Shown here: positions 40,381 to 49,139 of the stretch, one piece after another
How positions within the stretch are numbered: the stretch's first letter is position 1
Layout: the number at the start of each line of letters is the position of its first letter
Translations under genes and position numbers: made by a program
Origin: Azospirillum brasilense
Lineage (GTDB): Bacteria; Pseudomonadota; Alphaproteobacteria; Azospirillales; Azospirillaceae
Direction: 5' to 3'
Length of the DNA: 64,000 bases
Assembly: GCF_005222205.1 (NCBI RefSeq)
Contig: NZ_CP032347.1
Span: 62,001-126,000 of the forward strand
Notes under the pieces: generated by a model
Seen by the model: the letters and a program-made list of their open reading frames with translations, nothing else
Databases searched by the model: none
What the model was told of the DNA's origin: nothing

Positions 40381-41835
40381 ATGACTGGTTTCGACACCCG
40401 CCCCGTCTTCTTCATCATCGGCGCGCTGCTCAGCGTCCTGGCCGTTGCGATGCTGCTCCCGATGACCGTCGATCTGGCGACGGGCAATCCGGACTGGATG
40501 GTCTTCGCCATCGCCTTCGCCCTGACGCTGTTCTTCGGCGTCCAGTTCATGCTGGCCAACCGCATGGACCGGATCGCGCTCAACCTCCGGCAGGCCTTCC
40601 TGCTGACCGCCCTGTCCTGGGTGGTCATCTGCGCCTTCGCCGCCGTGCCCTTCATGGTGTCGCAGATCGACCTGTCGGCGGCCGACGCCTATTTCGAGGC
40701 GATGTCGTCGCTGACCGCCACCGGGGCCACGGTGATCTCCGGGCTGGACGGGCTGGCGCCGGGGCTGCTGCTGTGGCGGTCATTGCTGCAATGGCTGGGC
40801 GGCATCGGCATCATCGGCATGGCCATCGCCATCCTGCCCTTCCTTCAGGTCGGCGGCATGCAGCTGTTCCGCTCGGAATCCTCCGACCGGTCGGACAAGG
40901 TGACGCCGCGGGTCAGCGACCTCGTCATCGCGGTGGGCTGGATTTATCTGTGCCTGACCGCCGTCTGCGCGGTGATGCTCGCCTATGCCGGGATGTCGTG
41001 GTTCGACGCCATCAATCACGCGATGACCGCCGTGTCCACCGGCGGCTTCTCCACCCGCGACGCGTCCATCGCGAGTTGGAACAGCCCGGCCATCGAGTGG
41101 GTCCTGGTGGTCTTCATGGTGCTGGGCGGTATGCCCTTCGTCCGTTTCATCAGCCTTGCCCAGGGGCGGGCGGCCAGCTTCTGGGCGGACACGCAGATCC
41201 GCTGGTACCTCGGCTTCCTCGCGGCGGTGTCCTTCGGCTTGTCGGTCTGGCTGACGCTGACTCGGGGCATGCCGTGGGACGACGCCATCCGCGTGACCAC
41301 CTTCAGCGTCGTCTCGGTGGTCACCACCACGGGCTACGCCTCCATCGACTATGAGCGATGGGGCCCGTTGGCGTCGGTGGCTTTCTTCATCCTGACCTTC
41401 GTCGGCGGCTGCACCGGATCGACCTCGGGCGGGCTGAAAATCTTCCGGTTCGAGATCCTGTTCATCGTTCTGCGCGCGCTCCAGCGCCGCCTCTACAGCC
41501 CCAATCTGGTGATCCCGCTCAACTACAACGGCAAGCCGGTCAGCGCCGACGTGATGATCTCGGTGATGGGTTTCGGCTTCGTCTATCTGATGTCGGTGTT
41601 CGTCCTGGCCTTCGTCCTGGCCTTCCTTGGGGTGGACGTGGTGTCCGCGCTGTCAGGGGCGGCGACGGCGGTCAGCAACGTCGGCCCCGGCCTCGGCCCC
41701 ACCATCGGACCTTCCGGGAATTTTGCCACATTGCCGGACGGAGCCAAATGGGCGCTGGCCGCCGGCATGCTGCTGGGGCGGCTGGAGTTCTTCACCATCC
41801 TGGTCGTGCTTAGTCCGTCCTTCTGGCGGCGGTGA
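40381..41835 (+). CDS. trkH: TrkH-family potassium uptake protein
   Basis: A 484-residue integral membrane protein of the Trk/Ktr superfamily. It has the four pore-loop selectivity segments: 'LTATGATVISG' (about 119), 'STGGFSTRD' (about 228), 'TTTGYASID' (about 322) and 'SNVGPGLGPT' (about 440), and the 'WLGGIGIIGMAIAILP' signature after the first. It transports K+ with a cytoplasmic TrkA partner, which is not in the window. Length matches TrkH. The final 26 bp overlap the end of the convergent MprF-like gene. Start ATG at 40381; the upstream ribosome site is weak. Confidence 0.93.
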   Translation: MTGFDTRPVFFIIGALLSVLAVAMLLPMTVDLATGNPDWMVFAIAFALTLFFGVQFMLANRMDRIALNLRQAFLLTALSWVVICAFAAVPFMVSQIDLSAADAYFEAMSSLTATGATVISGLDGLAPGLLLWRSLLQWLGGIGIIGMAIAILPFLQVGGMQLFRSESSDRSDKVTPRVSDLVIAVGWIYLCLTAVCAVMLAYAGMSWFDAINHAMTAVSTGGFSTRDASIASWNSPAIEWVLVVFMVLGGMPFVRFISLAQGRAASFWADTQIRWYLGFLAAVSFGLSVWLTLTRGMPWDDAIRVTTFSVVSVVTTTGYASIDYERWGPLASVAFFILTFVGGCTGSTSGGLKIFRFEILFIVLRALQRRLYSPNLVIPLNYNGKPVSADVMISVMGFGFVYLMSVFVLAFVLAFLGVDVVSALSGAATAVSNVGPGLGPTIGPSGNFATLPDGAKWALAAGMLLGRLEFFTILVVLSPSFWRR

Positions 41836-43447
41836 GGGGGCCGGGGGGCTTCTCCTCCCGCTCGCGCTCCTGCGGGTCGCGGCTGGCCGCCGACACCAGA
41901 TGGACCAGCGCGGCGCCGAGCGCGATCACCCCGACCGCCACCGACGCCCGCAGGAAGCGGGAAGCGTCGCCGTGCAGGGTGAAATGCCACCACAGCTCGT
42001 CGCTGAAGGCGATGTGCTTGTAGGAGAACAGGCCCAGCCAGAAGGCGCTGGCCAGCGCCACGCCGGTCGCGATGAACCAGCTCGGCGTCAGGGGGTTGCG
42101 CAGGATGTTGCCGCGGCGGTGGAATTCCTTGCGGGCGGGCAGCAGGGCCAGGAAGATCAGCCCCGGCACGATGGCTTCGGGCCAATCGCCGCCCTTCAGC
42201 AGGGCGGAGGCGCAGCCGGTCGCCAGCAGCACCAGCGACAGCACCCAGGCGGCGTGCAGCCGCCGCTGCACCGCGTGGGCCAGCAGAATCAGCAGCACCC
42301 CGGCGACGCTGCCGGTGAAGTGCGACATCTCCACCAGCGGCAGCGCCGTGGCGTCGAAGGGGGCGGGCAGCGTCTCCTCCGGCGTGGCGCGCGAGAACAG
42401 CAGGAAGGCCCCGGTGATGAAGATGCAGGCGGCCAGCACCAGCGGCACCGCCGGGCTGACGGCGGCGGAGATGCCCCGCGACAGGCCGCCGATGCGGCGC
42501 CGGGCCTGGAAGGCCTCCACCCCGCCGAACATCAGCCCGGCGATCACCAGCGGCGCCAGATAGTAGATCAGCCGGAAGACCAGAAGCCCCGCCATCACGT
42601 CGTTGCCGGGCATGGCCGGGGTCAGGCTGACCAGGACGATGGCATCGAACACCCCCAGCCCGCCCGGCACATGGCTGATGATGCCGGCGACCAGCGCGAG
42701 CCCGAAGGCGACCAGGACGTCGGCGTAGCTCACCGCGTCGCTCGGCGGCAGGCAGAGATAGAGGACCAGCGCCGCCAATGACAGGTCGCAGAGCCCCAGC
42801 AGGAGCTGGCGAACCGCGATGAATGGGCGGGGAAAGGCGATGGCGTGTCCGAACACCCGCAGCGGCCGGCGCAGCCAGAAGCCGCCCACCGCGTAGGCCG
42901 CCAGGACCGCCAGCGCCGCCAGCCCCAGCAGGACGGCGCTTCCCGGCGGGACGTGCAGCGCCTTCAGGGCGGTGGGGTCGATCAGCATGACCACCGGCAT
43001 CACCGTCGCCAGCCCGAGCATGAAGGTGGTGACGACGAACAGCGTCACCTGCGCCACCTCCACCCCGCCCAGCCCGTGCGGCGCGTAGAGGCGGTAGCGC
43101 ACGGTCGCCCCGATGATGCTGGCGAAGCCCAGGCTGTGGCTGAAGGCGTAGCTGGTGAAGGCGGTGAAGGCCACCCAGCGGTAGGGCAGGGGCCGCCGCA
43201 GGTGGCGCAGGGCCAGCAGGTCGTAGAGCGTCAGCAGCCAGTAGCTGACCGCCGCCGCCGCCGAGGCGGCGAGAAGCTGCACGCCGGTGATGCGGCTCAG
43301 CGCCTGCCGGATGTCGGCGACGCTGTACTGCTCCAGCCAGCGGTTCAGGATGACCAGCGCCCCGGCCAGCAGGGCCAGGATCAGCACCCCCGTGCCGTAG
43401 CGCAGGAGCCGCTGGGTCCAGGTCGGGGGGCTTTCGGTATGGGCCAT
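41810..43447 (-). CDS. MprF/YbhN-type membrane protein lacking the aminoacyl-phosphatidylglycerol synthase domain
   Basis: A 545-residue, roughly 14-helix protein that matches the flippase half of MprF (UPF0104/YbhN). 'AFTSYAFSHSLGFASIIGATVRYRLY' and 'GIISHVPGGLGVFDAIVL' are the hallmark motifs. MprF proteins of about 850 residues carry a C-terminal synthase domain; here the protein stops after the membrane part ('SAASRDPQEREREEKPPGPL'), so lipid aminoacylation cannot be done by this chain alone. It probably translocates a lipid. The C-terminal 26 bp overlap trkH tail to tail. The ATG is at 43447. Confidence 0.85.
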   Translation of the reverse strand: MAHTESPPTWTQRLLRYGTGVLILALLAGALVILNRWLEQYSVADIRQALSRITGVQLLAASAAAAVSYWLLTLYDLLALRHLRRPLPYRWVAFTAFTSYAFSHSLGFASIIGATVRYRLYAPHGLGGVEVAQVTLFVVTTFMLGLATVMPVVMLIDPTALKALHVPPGSAVLLGLAALAVLAAYAVGGFWLRRPLRVFGHAIAFPRPFIAVRQLLLGLCDLSLAALVLYLCLPPSDAVSYADVLVAFGLALVAGIISHVPGGLGVFDAIVLVSLTPAMPGNDVMAGLLVFRLIYYLAPLVIAGLMFGGVEAFQARRRIGGLSRGISAAVSPAVPLVLAACIFITGAFLLFSRATPEETLPAPFDATALPLVEMSHFTGSVAGVLLILLAHAVQRRLHAAWVLSLVLLATGCASALLKGGDWPEAIVPGLIFLALLPARKEFHRRGNILRNPLTPSWFIATGVALASAFWLGLFSYKHIAFSDELWWHFTLHGDASRFLRASVAVGVIALGAALVHLVSAASRDPQEREREEKPPGPLTAARRTD

Positions 43448-43554
43448 GGCTGACAGGATCGTTCCGGGCGCCTAGGATGACGGGGCTTCGGACAAGAACA
43501 ACACCGCGCAACGAAAAAGCGCATGGCCGGGCGTGGCTCTTCGGGAGGCAACGG

Positions 43555-43794
43555 ATGCATCTTGTGCTTTATCTCGCCACCGGCCTGTCGGGGACCAACA
43601 CGCTGATCCTGCTGCTCGCCTATCTCTGGGACAGCTCGGTGACGCTGTTCGGCGGCGCCACGGGCTACGGGCTGCGGCCGGACGGCGTGTCCTTCACCCT
43701 GTCGCTCGTCACCACGGTGCTGCTGGCCTGGTACGCGCTGGTCCTGCGGCGGCGTCTCCGCGCGGATCGCAAAGGCGGCGCCCGCCCGGAATAG
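43555..43794 (+). CDS. Small two-helix membrane protein
   Basis: A 79-residue protein with two predicted membrane helices (about 4-23 and 42-63) and a basic tail 'RRRLRADRKGGARPE'. The ATG at 43555 is preceded by GGGAGG at good spacing; a longer in-frame reading to 43477 lacks such a site. It is on the same strand as the BCCT gene, 131 bp ahead. No family recognised. Confidence 0.6.
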   Translation: MHLVLYLATGLSGTNTLILLLAYLWDSSVTLFGGATGYGLRPDGVSFTLSLVTTVLLAWYALVLRRRLRADRKGGARPE

Positions 43795-43925
43795 CCGGAC
43801 GCCGCGCCTTGGGCCGGAAGCATGAGCGCGGCATTTTTTTGGAAACTCCGGCCGGGTTGATCCGTTGTGTGGGCCACGTCGCCGCGCCTCGGATTCGGGT
43901 GCGCTGCCCGGACCCGGAGAAAGAC

Positions 43926-45914
43926 ATGCACGGGATCAACAAAACCGTCTCCTTCACCGCAGGGGGTCTGATTCTCCTGTTCGTCCTTCTCGCCAGCGTC
44001 TTCACCGAACCGTTCGGGGAGCGGATTTCCGCTCTTCAATCGGCCATTGTCGGCAACTTCGGCTGGTTCTACATTCTGTCCGTCGCGGGCTTCCTTTTGT
44101 TCGCTTTTTGGTTGTTCTTCAGCCCCTACGGGTCGATCAAGCTCGGCAAGGACGATGACGAGCCGGAATTCAGCTACCTGACCTGGTTCGCCATGCTGTT
44201 CAGCGCCGGCATGGGAATCGGCCTGCTGTTCTACGGCGTGGCGGAGCCGGTGCTGCATTTCGCCAACCCGCGGGTCGGGGAGGGGGGAACCCCCGACGCG
44301 GCGCGGGAGGCGATGAATCTGGCCTTCCTGCATTGGGGGCTGCACGCCTGGGGCATCTACATCACGGTCGGCCTGTCGCTGGGCTATTTCGCCTACCGGC
44401 ACGACCTGCCCCTGACCATCCGGTCGGCGCTCTACCCGCTGCTGGGCGACCGGCTGAGCGGCTGGCCCGGCCATCTGGTGGACATCGTGGCGATCGTCGG
44501 TACGCTGTTTGGCATCGCCACCTCGCTCGGGCTGGGGGTCATGCAGATCAACGCCGGGCTCGACTATCTCGGGCTGCTCAGCGTCGGAACGGTGCAGCAG
44601 ATGGTGCTGATCGCCGTCATCACCGCGGTCGCCACCGTATCGGCGGTCAGCGGCGTCGGCAAGGGCATCCGCCGGCTCAGCGAGCTGAACATGCTGGCGG
44701 GGTTGCTGCTCCTGCTCTTCGTCTTCCTGCTGGGCCCGTCGGTGTTCCTGCTGTCGACGCTGGTGGAGAGCATCGGGCGCTATTTGTGGACGCTGCCCTA
44801 CACCAGCTTCCGCACGCTGCCCTACACCGGGGCGGAGTGGCAGGCGAGCTGGACGATGTTCTACTGGGGCTGGTGGATTTCCTGGGCGCCCTTCGTCGGG
44901 ATGTTCATCGCGCGGGTGTCGCGCGGCCGCACGATCCGCGAATTCATCGGCGGCGTGCTGTTCGCCCCGGTGGCGCTGACCTTCGTCTGGTTCACCGTGT
45001 TCGGCGAGACGGCGATCCATATGGAGATGTTCGAAGGCGGCGGCATGGCGGCGGCGGTCCAGGAGAGCGTGCCGACGGCCCTCTTCGTCATGCTGGACCG
45101 CCTGCCGCTCAGCGTGATCACCTCGGCCCTGGCGACGCTGATCGTCGTCACCTTCTTCGTCACCTCCGCCGACTCCGGCGCTCTGGTGATCGACATCATC
45201 GGGTCCGGCGGCAACCAGGATCCGCCCATCGCCACGCGCATCTTCTGGGCGGTGCTGTCGGGCGTGGTGGCGGCGGTGCTGCTCCTCGTCGGGGGGTTGC
45301 AGGCGCTTCAGACGGCGGCGGTGACGACGGCGCTGCCCTTCGCGGTGGTTATGGTGCTGATGTGCGTCGGGCTGGTGACCAGCCTGCGGGCGGAGCGCCG
45401 GACGGGGCCTGACCGGCGGGTCGCGCGGGTCGCCACCGCGTCGGAGGGCGGCGCCCCGGTGCAGCCGGCGGGCGACGGCGACTGGCGCCAGCAGCTGGCC
45501 GCCGTGATCGGGCGCAAGGGGGCCATTGCTGCGGCGGCCCCGCCCGGCGCCGCCGGGGCGCGGCGCGAGGTCGCCCGCTTCATCGCCGACACGGTCGAGC
45601 CCGCCTTCCGCGACATTGCGGCGGAGCTGGAACGCCTCGGCCGCCGGGCGGTCATCGAGGTCGGCCCCTTCAACGCCGGGCTGTCCGTCCTGCGCGACGG
45701 GGAGGAGGAGTTCAGCTACGACATCCGCGCGCGGGCCTATCACCCGCTGACCTTCGCCTTCACCGATCTGAAGGAGGCCGATGAACGGTGGCAGATGCGC
45801 GTCGAGGTGATCCTGCGCGGCGGTTTGCACAAACAATTGTTGCCGGCTCTCGCCGGGCGGGAAGCAATCGTCCGCGACTTCGTGCAGGAGTATGGAAAGT
45901 GGCGGGGGTGGTGA
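43926..45914 (+). CDS. BCCT-family (choline/glycine betaine) transporter
   Basis: A 662-residue secondary transporter of compatible solutes. The 12-helix core (about residues 8-490) has 'FSAGMGIGLLFYGVAEPVLHF', the BCCT signature region 'TMFYWGWWISWAPFVGMFIARVSRGRTIREFI' and 'VTSADSGALVIDIIGSGG'. After 'LRAERRTGPDRRVARV' follows a cytoplasmic tail of about 170 residues, as in BetT-type osmosensing carriers, with 'EVGPFNAGLSVLRDGEEEFSYDIRARAYHPLTFAFTD'. It imports choline or betaine driven by a proton or sodium gradient. Start chosen at the ATG at 43926 with GGAGAAAGA upstream; upstream in-frame sequence is out-of-frame overlap with the small membrane gene. Confidence 0.9.
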   Translation: MHGINKTVSFTAGGLILLFVLLASVFTEPFGERISALQSAIVGNFGWFYILSVAGFLLFAFWLFFSPYGSIKLGKDDDEPEFSYLTWFAMLFSAGMGIGLLFYGVAEPVLHFANPRVGEGGTPDAAREAMNLAFLHWGLHAWGIYITVGLSLGYFAYRHDLPLTIRSALYPLLGDRLSGWPGHLVDIVAIVGTLFGIATSLGLGVMQINAGLDYLGLLSVGTVQQMVLIAVITAVATVSAVSGVGKGIRRLSELNMLAGLLLLLFVFLLGPSVFLLSTLVESIGRYLWTLPYTSFRTLPYTGAEWQASWTMFYWGWWISWAPFVGMFIARVSRGRTIREFIGGVLFAPVALTFVWFTVFGETAIHMEMFEGGGMAAAVQESVPTALFVMLDRLPLSVITSALATLIVVTFFVTSADSGALVIDIIGSGGNQDPPIATRIFWAVLSGVVAAVLLLVGGLQALQTAAVTTALPFAVVMVLMCVGLVTSLRAERRTGPDRRVARVATASEGGAPVQPAGDGDWRQQLAAVIGRKGAIAAAAPPGAAGARREVARFIADTVEPAFRDIAAELERLGRRAVIEVGPFNAGLSVLRDGEEEFSYDIRARAYHPLTFAFTDLKEADERWQMRVEVILRGGLHKQLLPALAGREAIVRDFVQEYGKWRGW

Positions 45915-46011
45915 AAGAGCGCGGCCTCTTGCGGTAGCAGGAGAAGATTGCCTCGAATTATGCTAGAAAGCCGTCCGGTGCTTTCTTCGTGCCGAGGCGG
46001 CGGCGACCACC

Positions 46012-47784
46012 ATGGGTCATCAGGCGGATCAGAACCAGTCCGGGATCGGCGTCCCCGGCGGGGAGGCGTGCGCGTCGGCGGACCGCCCGATGACGGCTTC
46101 GATGACGGCCGCAATGACCGCCCCAATGACCGCCCCAATGACCGTTGCCGATCTTCCCCGGCTCGACGGGCTGTGGGCGCCGGTCTGGTTGCAGGAGGGC
46201 GAACGCGGGCGGATGGTCTGGGGCAACCGCGCCGCCCTGGAGCTGTGGAACGCCGCGTCGCTCGCCGATTTCCAGGCCCGCGAGTTCGGCCGCCAGCCGG
46301 AGGGGGCGCCGCAGGCCGAGGGGGAAGCGGTGACGGGACGCTGGACCTTCTACCCCAAGGGGCGTCCGGTCACCGCCTGGGTGCGGCGCAGCGGCATGGC
46401 GCTGCCGGACGGACGCCTGGGCATCCTGCACGAGGCGCAACTCGCCGCCCCGATGGCCGATCCGGACCATGGCGGCACCGACACCGAGGCGCTCGACCGC
46501 GAGCGCGCCATGCTGCAAAGCCTGATCGACTCGATGCCGGACATCGTCTTCTTCAAGGACGTGAACGGCACCTACCTCAAGGTCAACCGGGCGATGCTCG
46601 ACTATGCGGGGCGCCCGCCGCTGGGGCTGACCGACCACCGGCTGTTCGACGCGGAGACGGCGGCGCGGCGGCGGCGGACCGACCAGATCGCCATGCAGAA
46701 GGGCTTCTCGCGCAGCGAGGAGTGGTTCGTCCATCCCGACGGCCGCCGCGTGCTGATGGAGACCGCGAAGGCCGTCTGCCTCGACCGCAGCGGCAAGATG
46801 CTGGGCGTCGTCGGCATCGCCCGCGACATCACCGAGCGGCGGCAGACGGAAAAGCAGCTTCTGCGGCAGCACGCCCTGTTGCAGGGGATCATCGACACCA
46901 TCCCCGACGCCGTCTTCTTCAAGGACCGGGACGGCGTGCTGCGCAAGGCCAACCGCGCCTTCGCCTCCTGGACCGGGCGTCCGCTGGAGCAGTTGATCGG
47001 GCTGGACAGCCACGAGATATGGCCTCATGAGATGGCCGACGGCATCCGCGCGGGCGACGCTTCGGTCTATGCCGAGGACCAGCCGCGGCGCAACGAGGAG
47101 AGCATCCCGCTGCCCGACGGCGGACGGATCTGGGTGGAGATCCTGAAGGCGCCGATTCGCGACGCCGGCAACGAGCTTCTCGGGCTGGTCGGAGTCGGGC
47201 GCGACATCACGCTGCGCAAGGCCGCCGAGGAGGATCTGCGGCGCAGCGAGGCGGAGAAGGACCATCTCGCCAACCACGACGCCCTGACCGGCCTGCCCAA
47301 CCGCCGCCTCCTCTTCGACCGGCTGGACGTGGCGCTGGCCCGGTCGCGGCGGTCCGGGCGACCCTTGGCCCTGCTGTTCATCGACCTCGACGGCTTCAAG
47401 GCGGTCAACGACCGCATGGGGCACGATTGCGGGGACGAGGTGCTGCGCATCGCGGCGGCGCGCATTGCCGGTTGCCTGCGCCGCAGCGACACGGTGGCCC
47501 GCGTCGGCGGCGACGAGTTCACCATCGTGCTGGAGGATGTGACCTCCGCCGCGGATGCCGGGAGCGTGGCCGCCAAGATCGTGGAGGCGGTGGCGCAGCC
47601 CATCCCGGTGCAGGGGATGACCGCCGTGATCGGCGCCAGCGTCGGCATCGCCTTGTCCCCCGCCGACGGAGCGGACGCCCGCAGCCTGCTGGTGGCGGCG
47701 GACGGCGCGATGTACCGGGCCAAGCAGGCGGGCCGCGGCACCCACGTCTTCTACAGGGACGTTCGCCACGAGAATCCGGACTGA
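46012..47784 (+). CDS. PAS-PAS-GGDEF diguanylate cyclase
   Basis: A 590-residue cytoplasmic signalling protein. Residues 45-150 are a divergent PAS-like domain ('MVWGNRAALELWNAASLADF'). Two PAS domains with PAC tails follow: about 165-285 ('LIDSMPDIVFFKDVNGTYLKVNRAML' to 'GVVGIARDITERR') and 287-405 ('IIDTIPDAVFFKDRDGVLRKANRAF' to 'VGVGRDITLRK'). The GGDEF domain spans about 420-585, with 'NHDALTGLPNRRLLFDRL', 'LFIDLDGFKAVND' and an intact GGDEF active site ('RVGGDEFTIVLED'), so cyclic-di-GMP synthesis is expected. No EAL domain and no RxxD inhibitory site just before GGDEF were noted. The start could be any of several in-frame ATGs, including those in the 12-bp repeats at 46090-46149. Confidence 0.92.
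   Translation: MGHQADQNQSGIGVPGGEACASADRPMTASMTAAMTAPMTAPMTVADLPRLDGLWAPVWLQEGERGRMVWGNRAALELWNAASLADFQAREFGRQPEGAPQAEGEAVTGRWTFYPKGRPVTAWVRRSGMALPDGRLGILHEAQLAAPMADPDHGGTDTEALDRERAMLQSLIDSMPDIVFFKDVNGTYLKVNRAMLDYAGRPPLGLTDHRLFDAETAARRRRTDQIAMQKGFSRSEEWFVHPDGRRVLMETAKAVCLDRSGKMLGVVGIARDITERRQTEKQLLRQHALLQGIIDTIPDAVFFKDRDGVLRKANRAFASWTGRPLEQLIGLDSHEIWPHEMADGIRAGDASVYAEDQPRRNEESIPLPDGGRIWVEILKAPIRDAGNELLGLVGVGRDITLRKAAEEDLRRSEAEKDHLANHDALTGLPNRRLLFDRLDVALARSRRSGRPLALLFIDLDGFKAVNDRMGHDCGDEVLRIAAARIAGCLRRSDTVARVGGDEFTIVLEDVTSAADAGSVAAKIVEAVAQPIPVQGMTAVIGASVGIALSPADGADARSLLVAADGAMYRAKQAGRGTHVFYRDVRHENPD
46090..46149 (+). repeat. Five 12-bp tandem repeats, each with an in-frame ATG
   Basis: Units ATGACGGCTTCG, ATGACGGCCGCA, ATGACCGCCCCA, ATGACCGCCCCA and ATGACCGTTGCC lie at 46090-46149 in the frame of the diguanylate cyclase. 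They encode Met-Thr-Ala-X four-residue repeats. Copy-number change would keep the frame and alter the N-terminus or alternative start sites. Confidence 0.9.
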
Positions 47785-47799
47785 GAGAATCCGGACTGA
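47770..47799 (+). repeat. 15-bp tandem duplication across a stop codon
   Basis: GAGAATCCGGACTGA occurs twice in a row (47770-47784 and 47785-47799). The first copy encodes the last four residues and the TGA of the diguanylate cyclase gene; the second copy is untranslated. Confidence 0.9.
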
Positions 47800-47883
47800 C
47801 CGGGTGCGGAATCCGCTTGCGCAGCCGGAACAAAAGAAGAACAATACCCGCCTGACCGGTTCTTGACGGGAGAGGATGGGATC

Positions 47884-48258
47884 ATGTTCGTCTGCGTCGA
47901 TGGTGACCGCACCACCCGCCTGCGCCAGTGGGCTTGGCTCGACATCGGTTCCGGGACGGGCCCCGGCGAACGCCGCCTCGTCGGCTGGAGCGTCACGGAC
48001 GAGGCGTGGCTCGTCTCAGAACCGATCGGCGTGGTCGCCACCAGCCCGCTCGGCCGCCCGCCGGGCTGGGCGGTGACCGTCAATCACCGCCGTTATCTGC
48101 TCGAACAGCCCGGCCTGCCCCATGGGGACGAGCCGTTGGCCGCCATCGACTGCCTGCGGGCGAACGGCAGCCTCGACCCCACGGCCCCCATCAGCATCGT
48201 GCCCTGGCGCCCCGGCAAGTCCACCGCCGAACGCATCTTCGAGCGCCGGACGGCCTGA
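47884..48258 (+). CDS. Hypothetical protein
   Basis: A 124-residue protein, 'MFVCVDGDRTTRLRQWAWLDIG' at the start and 'LDPTAPISIVPWRPGKSTAERIFERR' at the end, with no signal peptide and no membrane helix. No family recognised. The ATG at 47884 is preceded by GGAGAGGATGGGATC, a fair ribosome site. It stands between the GGDEF gene and the phosphatase gene on the same strand. Confidence 0.65.
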   Translation: MFVCVDGDRTTRLRQWAWLDIGSGTGPGERRLVGWSVTDEAWLVSEPIGVVATSPLGRPPGWAVTVNHRRYLLEQPGLPHGDEPLAAIDCLRANGSLDPTAPISIVPWRPGKSTAERIFERRTA

Positions 48259-48374
48259 TAGCGGCCCGACCGGGGGCCGATCGGGGCCCGACCAGGGAAA
48301 GACCCGCCGCTGCGTGACGGAACCGTCTTTTTCCCGTTGAAAGCCTTGTTTGAGGCGGGAAGAGGTCGTTCACC

Positions 48375-49139
48375 ATGCAGCAGCGCTGGCCGCAGAGGTT
48401 GTGGATCGTCCGTCACGGGGAAAGCGCCGGCAACGTGGCGCGCGAGGCCGCCTACGCCGCCGGGCTGGGGCGGATCGACATCGCCGAACGCGACGTCGAC
48501 GTGCCGCTGAGCCGCCAGGGGGAGCAGCAGTCCGCGGCGCTGGCGCGCTGGTTCGCCGCTCTGCCGCCGGAAGAGCGGCCCGACGTGGTGCTGACCTCCC
48601 CCTACAGGCGCGCCCGACGCACGGCGGAGATCATCCACGCCGGGGGCGGCCTGCCGGTCGAACCCACGGAGTTCGTGGTGGACGAGCGGCTGCGCGAGAA
48701 GGAATTCGGCATCCTCGACCGGCTGACCGCGCTCGGCATCGCGCAGGAGCATCCCGAGCAGGCGGAGTTCCGCCGCATCCTCGGCAAATTCTATTTCCGC
48801 CCGCCCGCCGGGGAGAGCTGGTGCGACGTGATCCTGCGGCTGCGCAGCGCGCTCGACACCATCAGCCTGCACCATGGCGGCCAGCGCGTGCTGGTGGTCA
48901 GCCATCAGGTCGTCGTGCTGTGCCTGCGCTACCTGCTGGAGGGCATGACGGAGGAGCAGATCCTCGCCATCGACCGCGAGGGCGACGTGGCGAACTGCGG
49001 GGTCACCGAATACGCCTTCGATCCCGACCAGGGGCACAGCGGGCGGATGCAGCTTCGCCGTTACAATTTCGTTGCCCCGCTGGAGGCCGCCGGAGCGCCG
49101 CTGACGGCCGAACCCGACGCCAACATGGCCGCCCGATGA
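48375..49139 (+). CDS. Histidine phosphatase (phosphoglycerate mutase-like) family protein
   Basis: A 254-residue enzyme with the branch-1 histidine phosphatase signature 'LWIVRHGESAGN' (catalytic His14, with Arg13), 'LSRQGEQQSAALARWF', 'VVLTSPYRRARRTAEII' (substrate arginines), 'DERLREKEFGILD' (acid residue) and the second histidine in 'VLVVSHQVVVLCLRYLL'. All core residues are present. The substrate is not evident: it could be a sugar phosphate or a dehydratase-linked metabolite. Its TGA overlaps the next gene's start (ATGA), so the two are translationally coupled. Confidence 0.88.
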   Translation: MQQRWPQRLWIVRHGESAGNVAREAAYAAGLGRIDIAERDVDVPLSRQGEQQSAALARWFAALPPEERPDVVLTSPYRRARRTAEIIHAGGGLPVEPTEFVVDERLREKEFGILDRLTALGIAQEHPEQAEFRRILGKFYFRPPAGESWCDVILRLRSALDTISLHHGGQRVLVVSHQVVVLCLRYLLEGMTEEQILAIDREGDVANCGVTEYAFDPDQGHSGRMQLRRYNFVAPLEAAGAPLTAEPDANMAAR

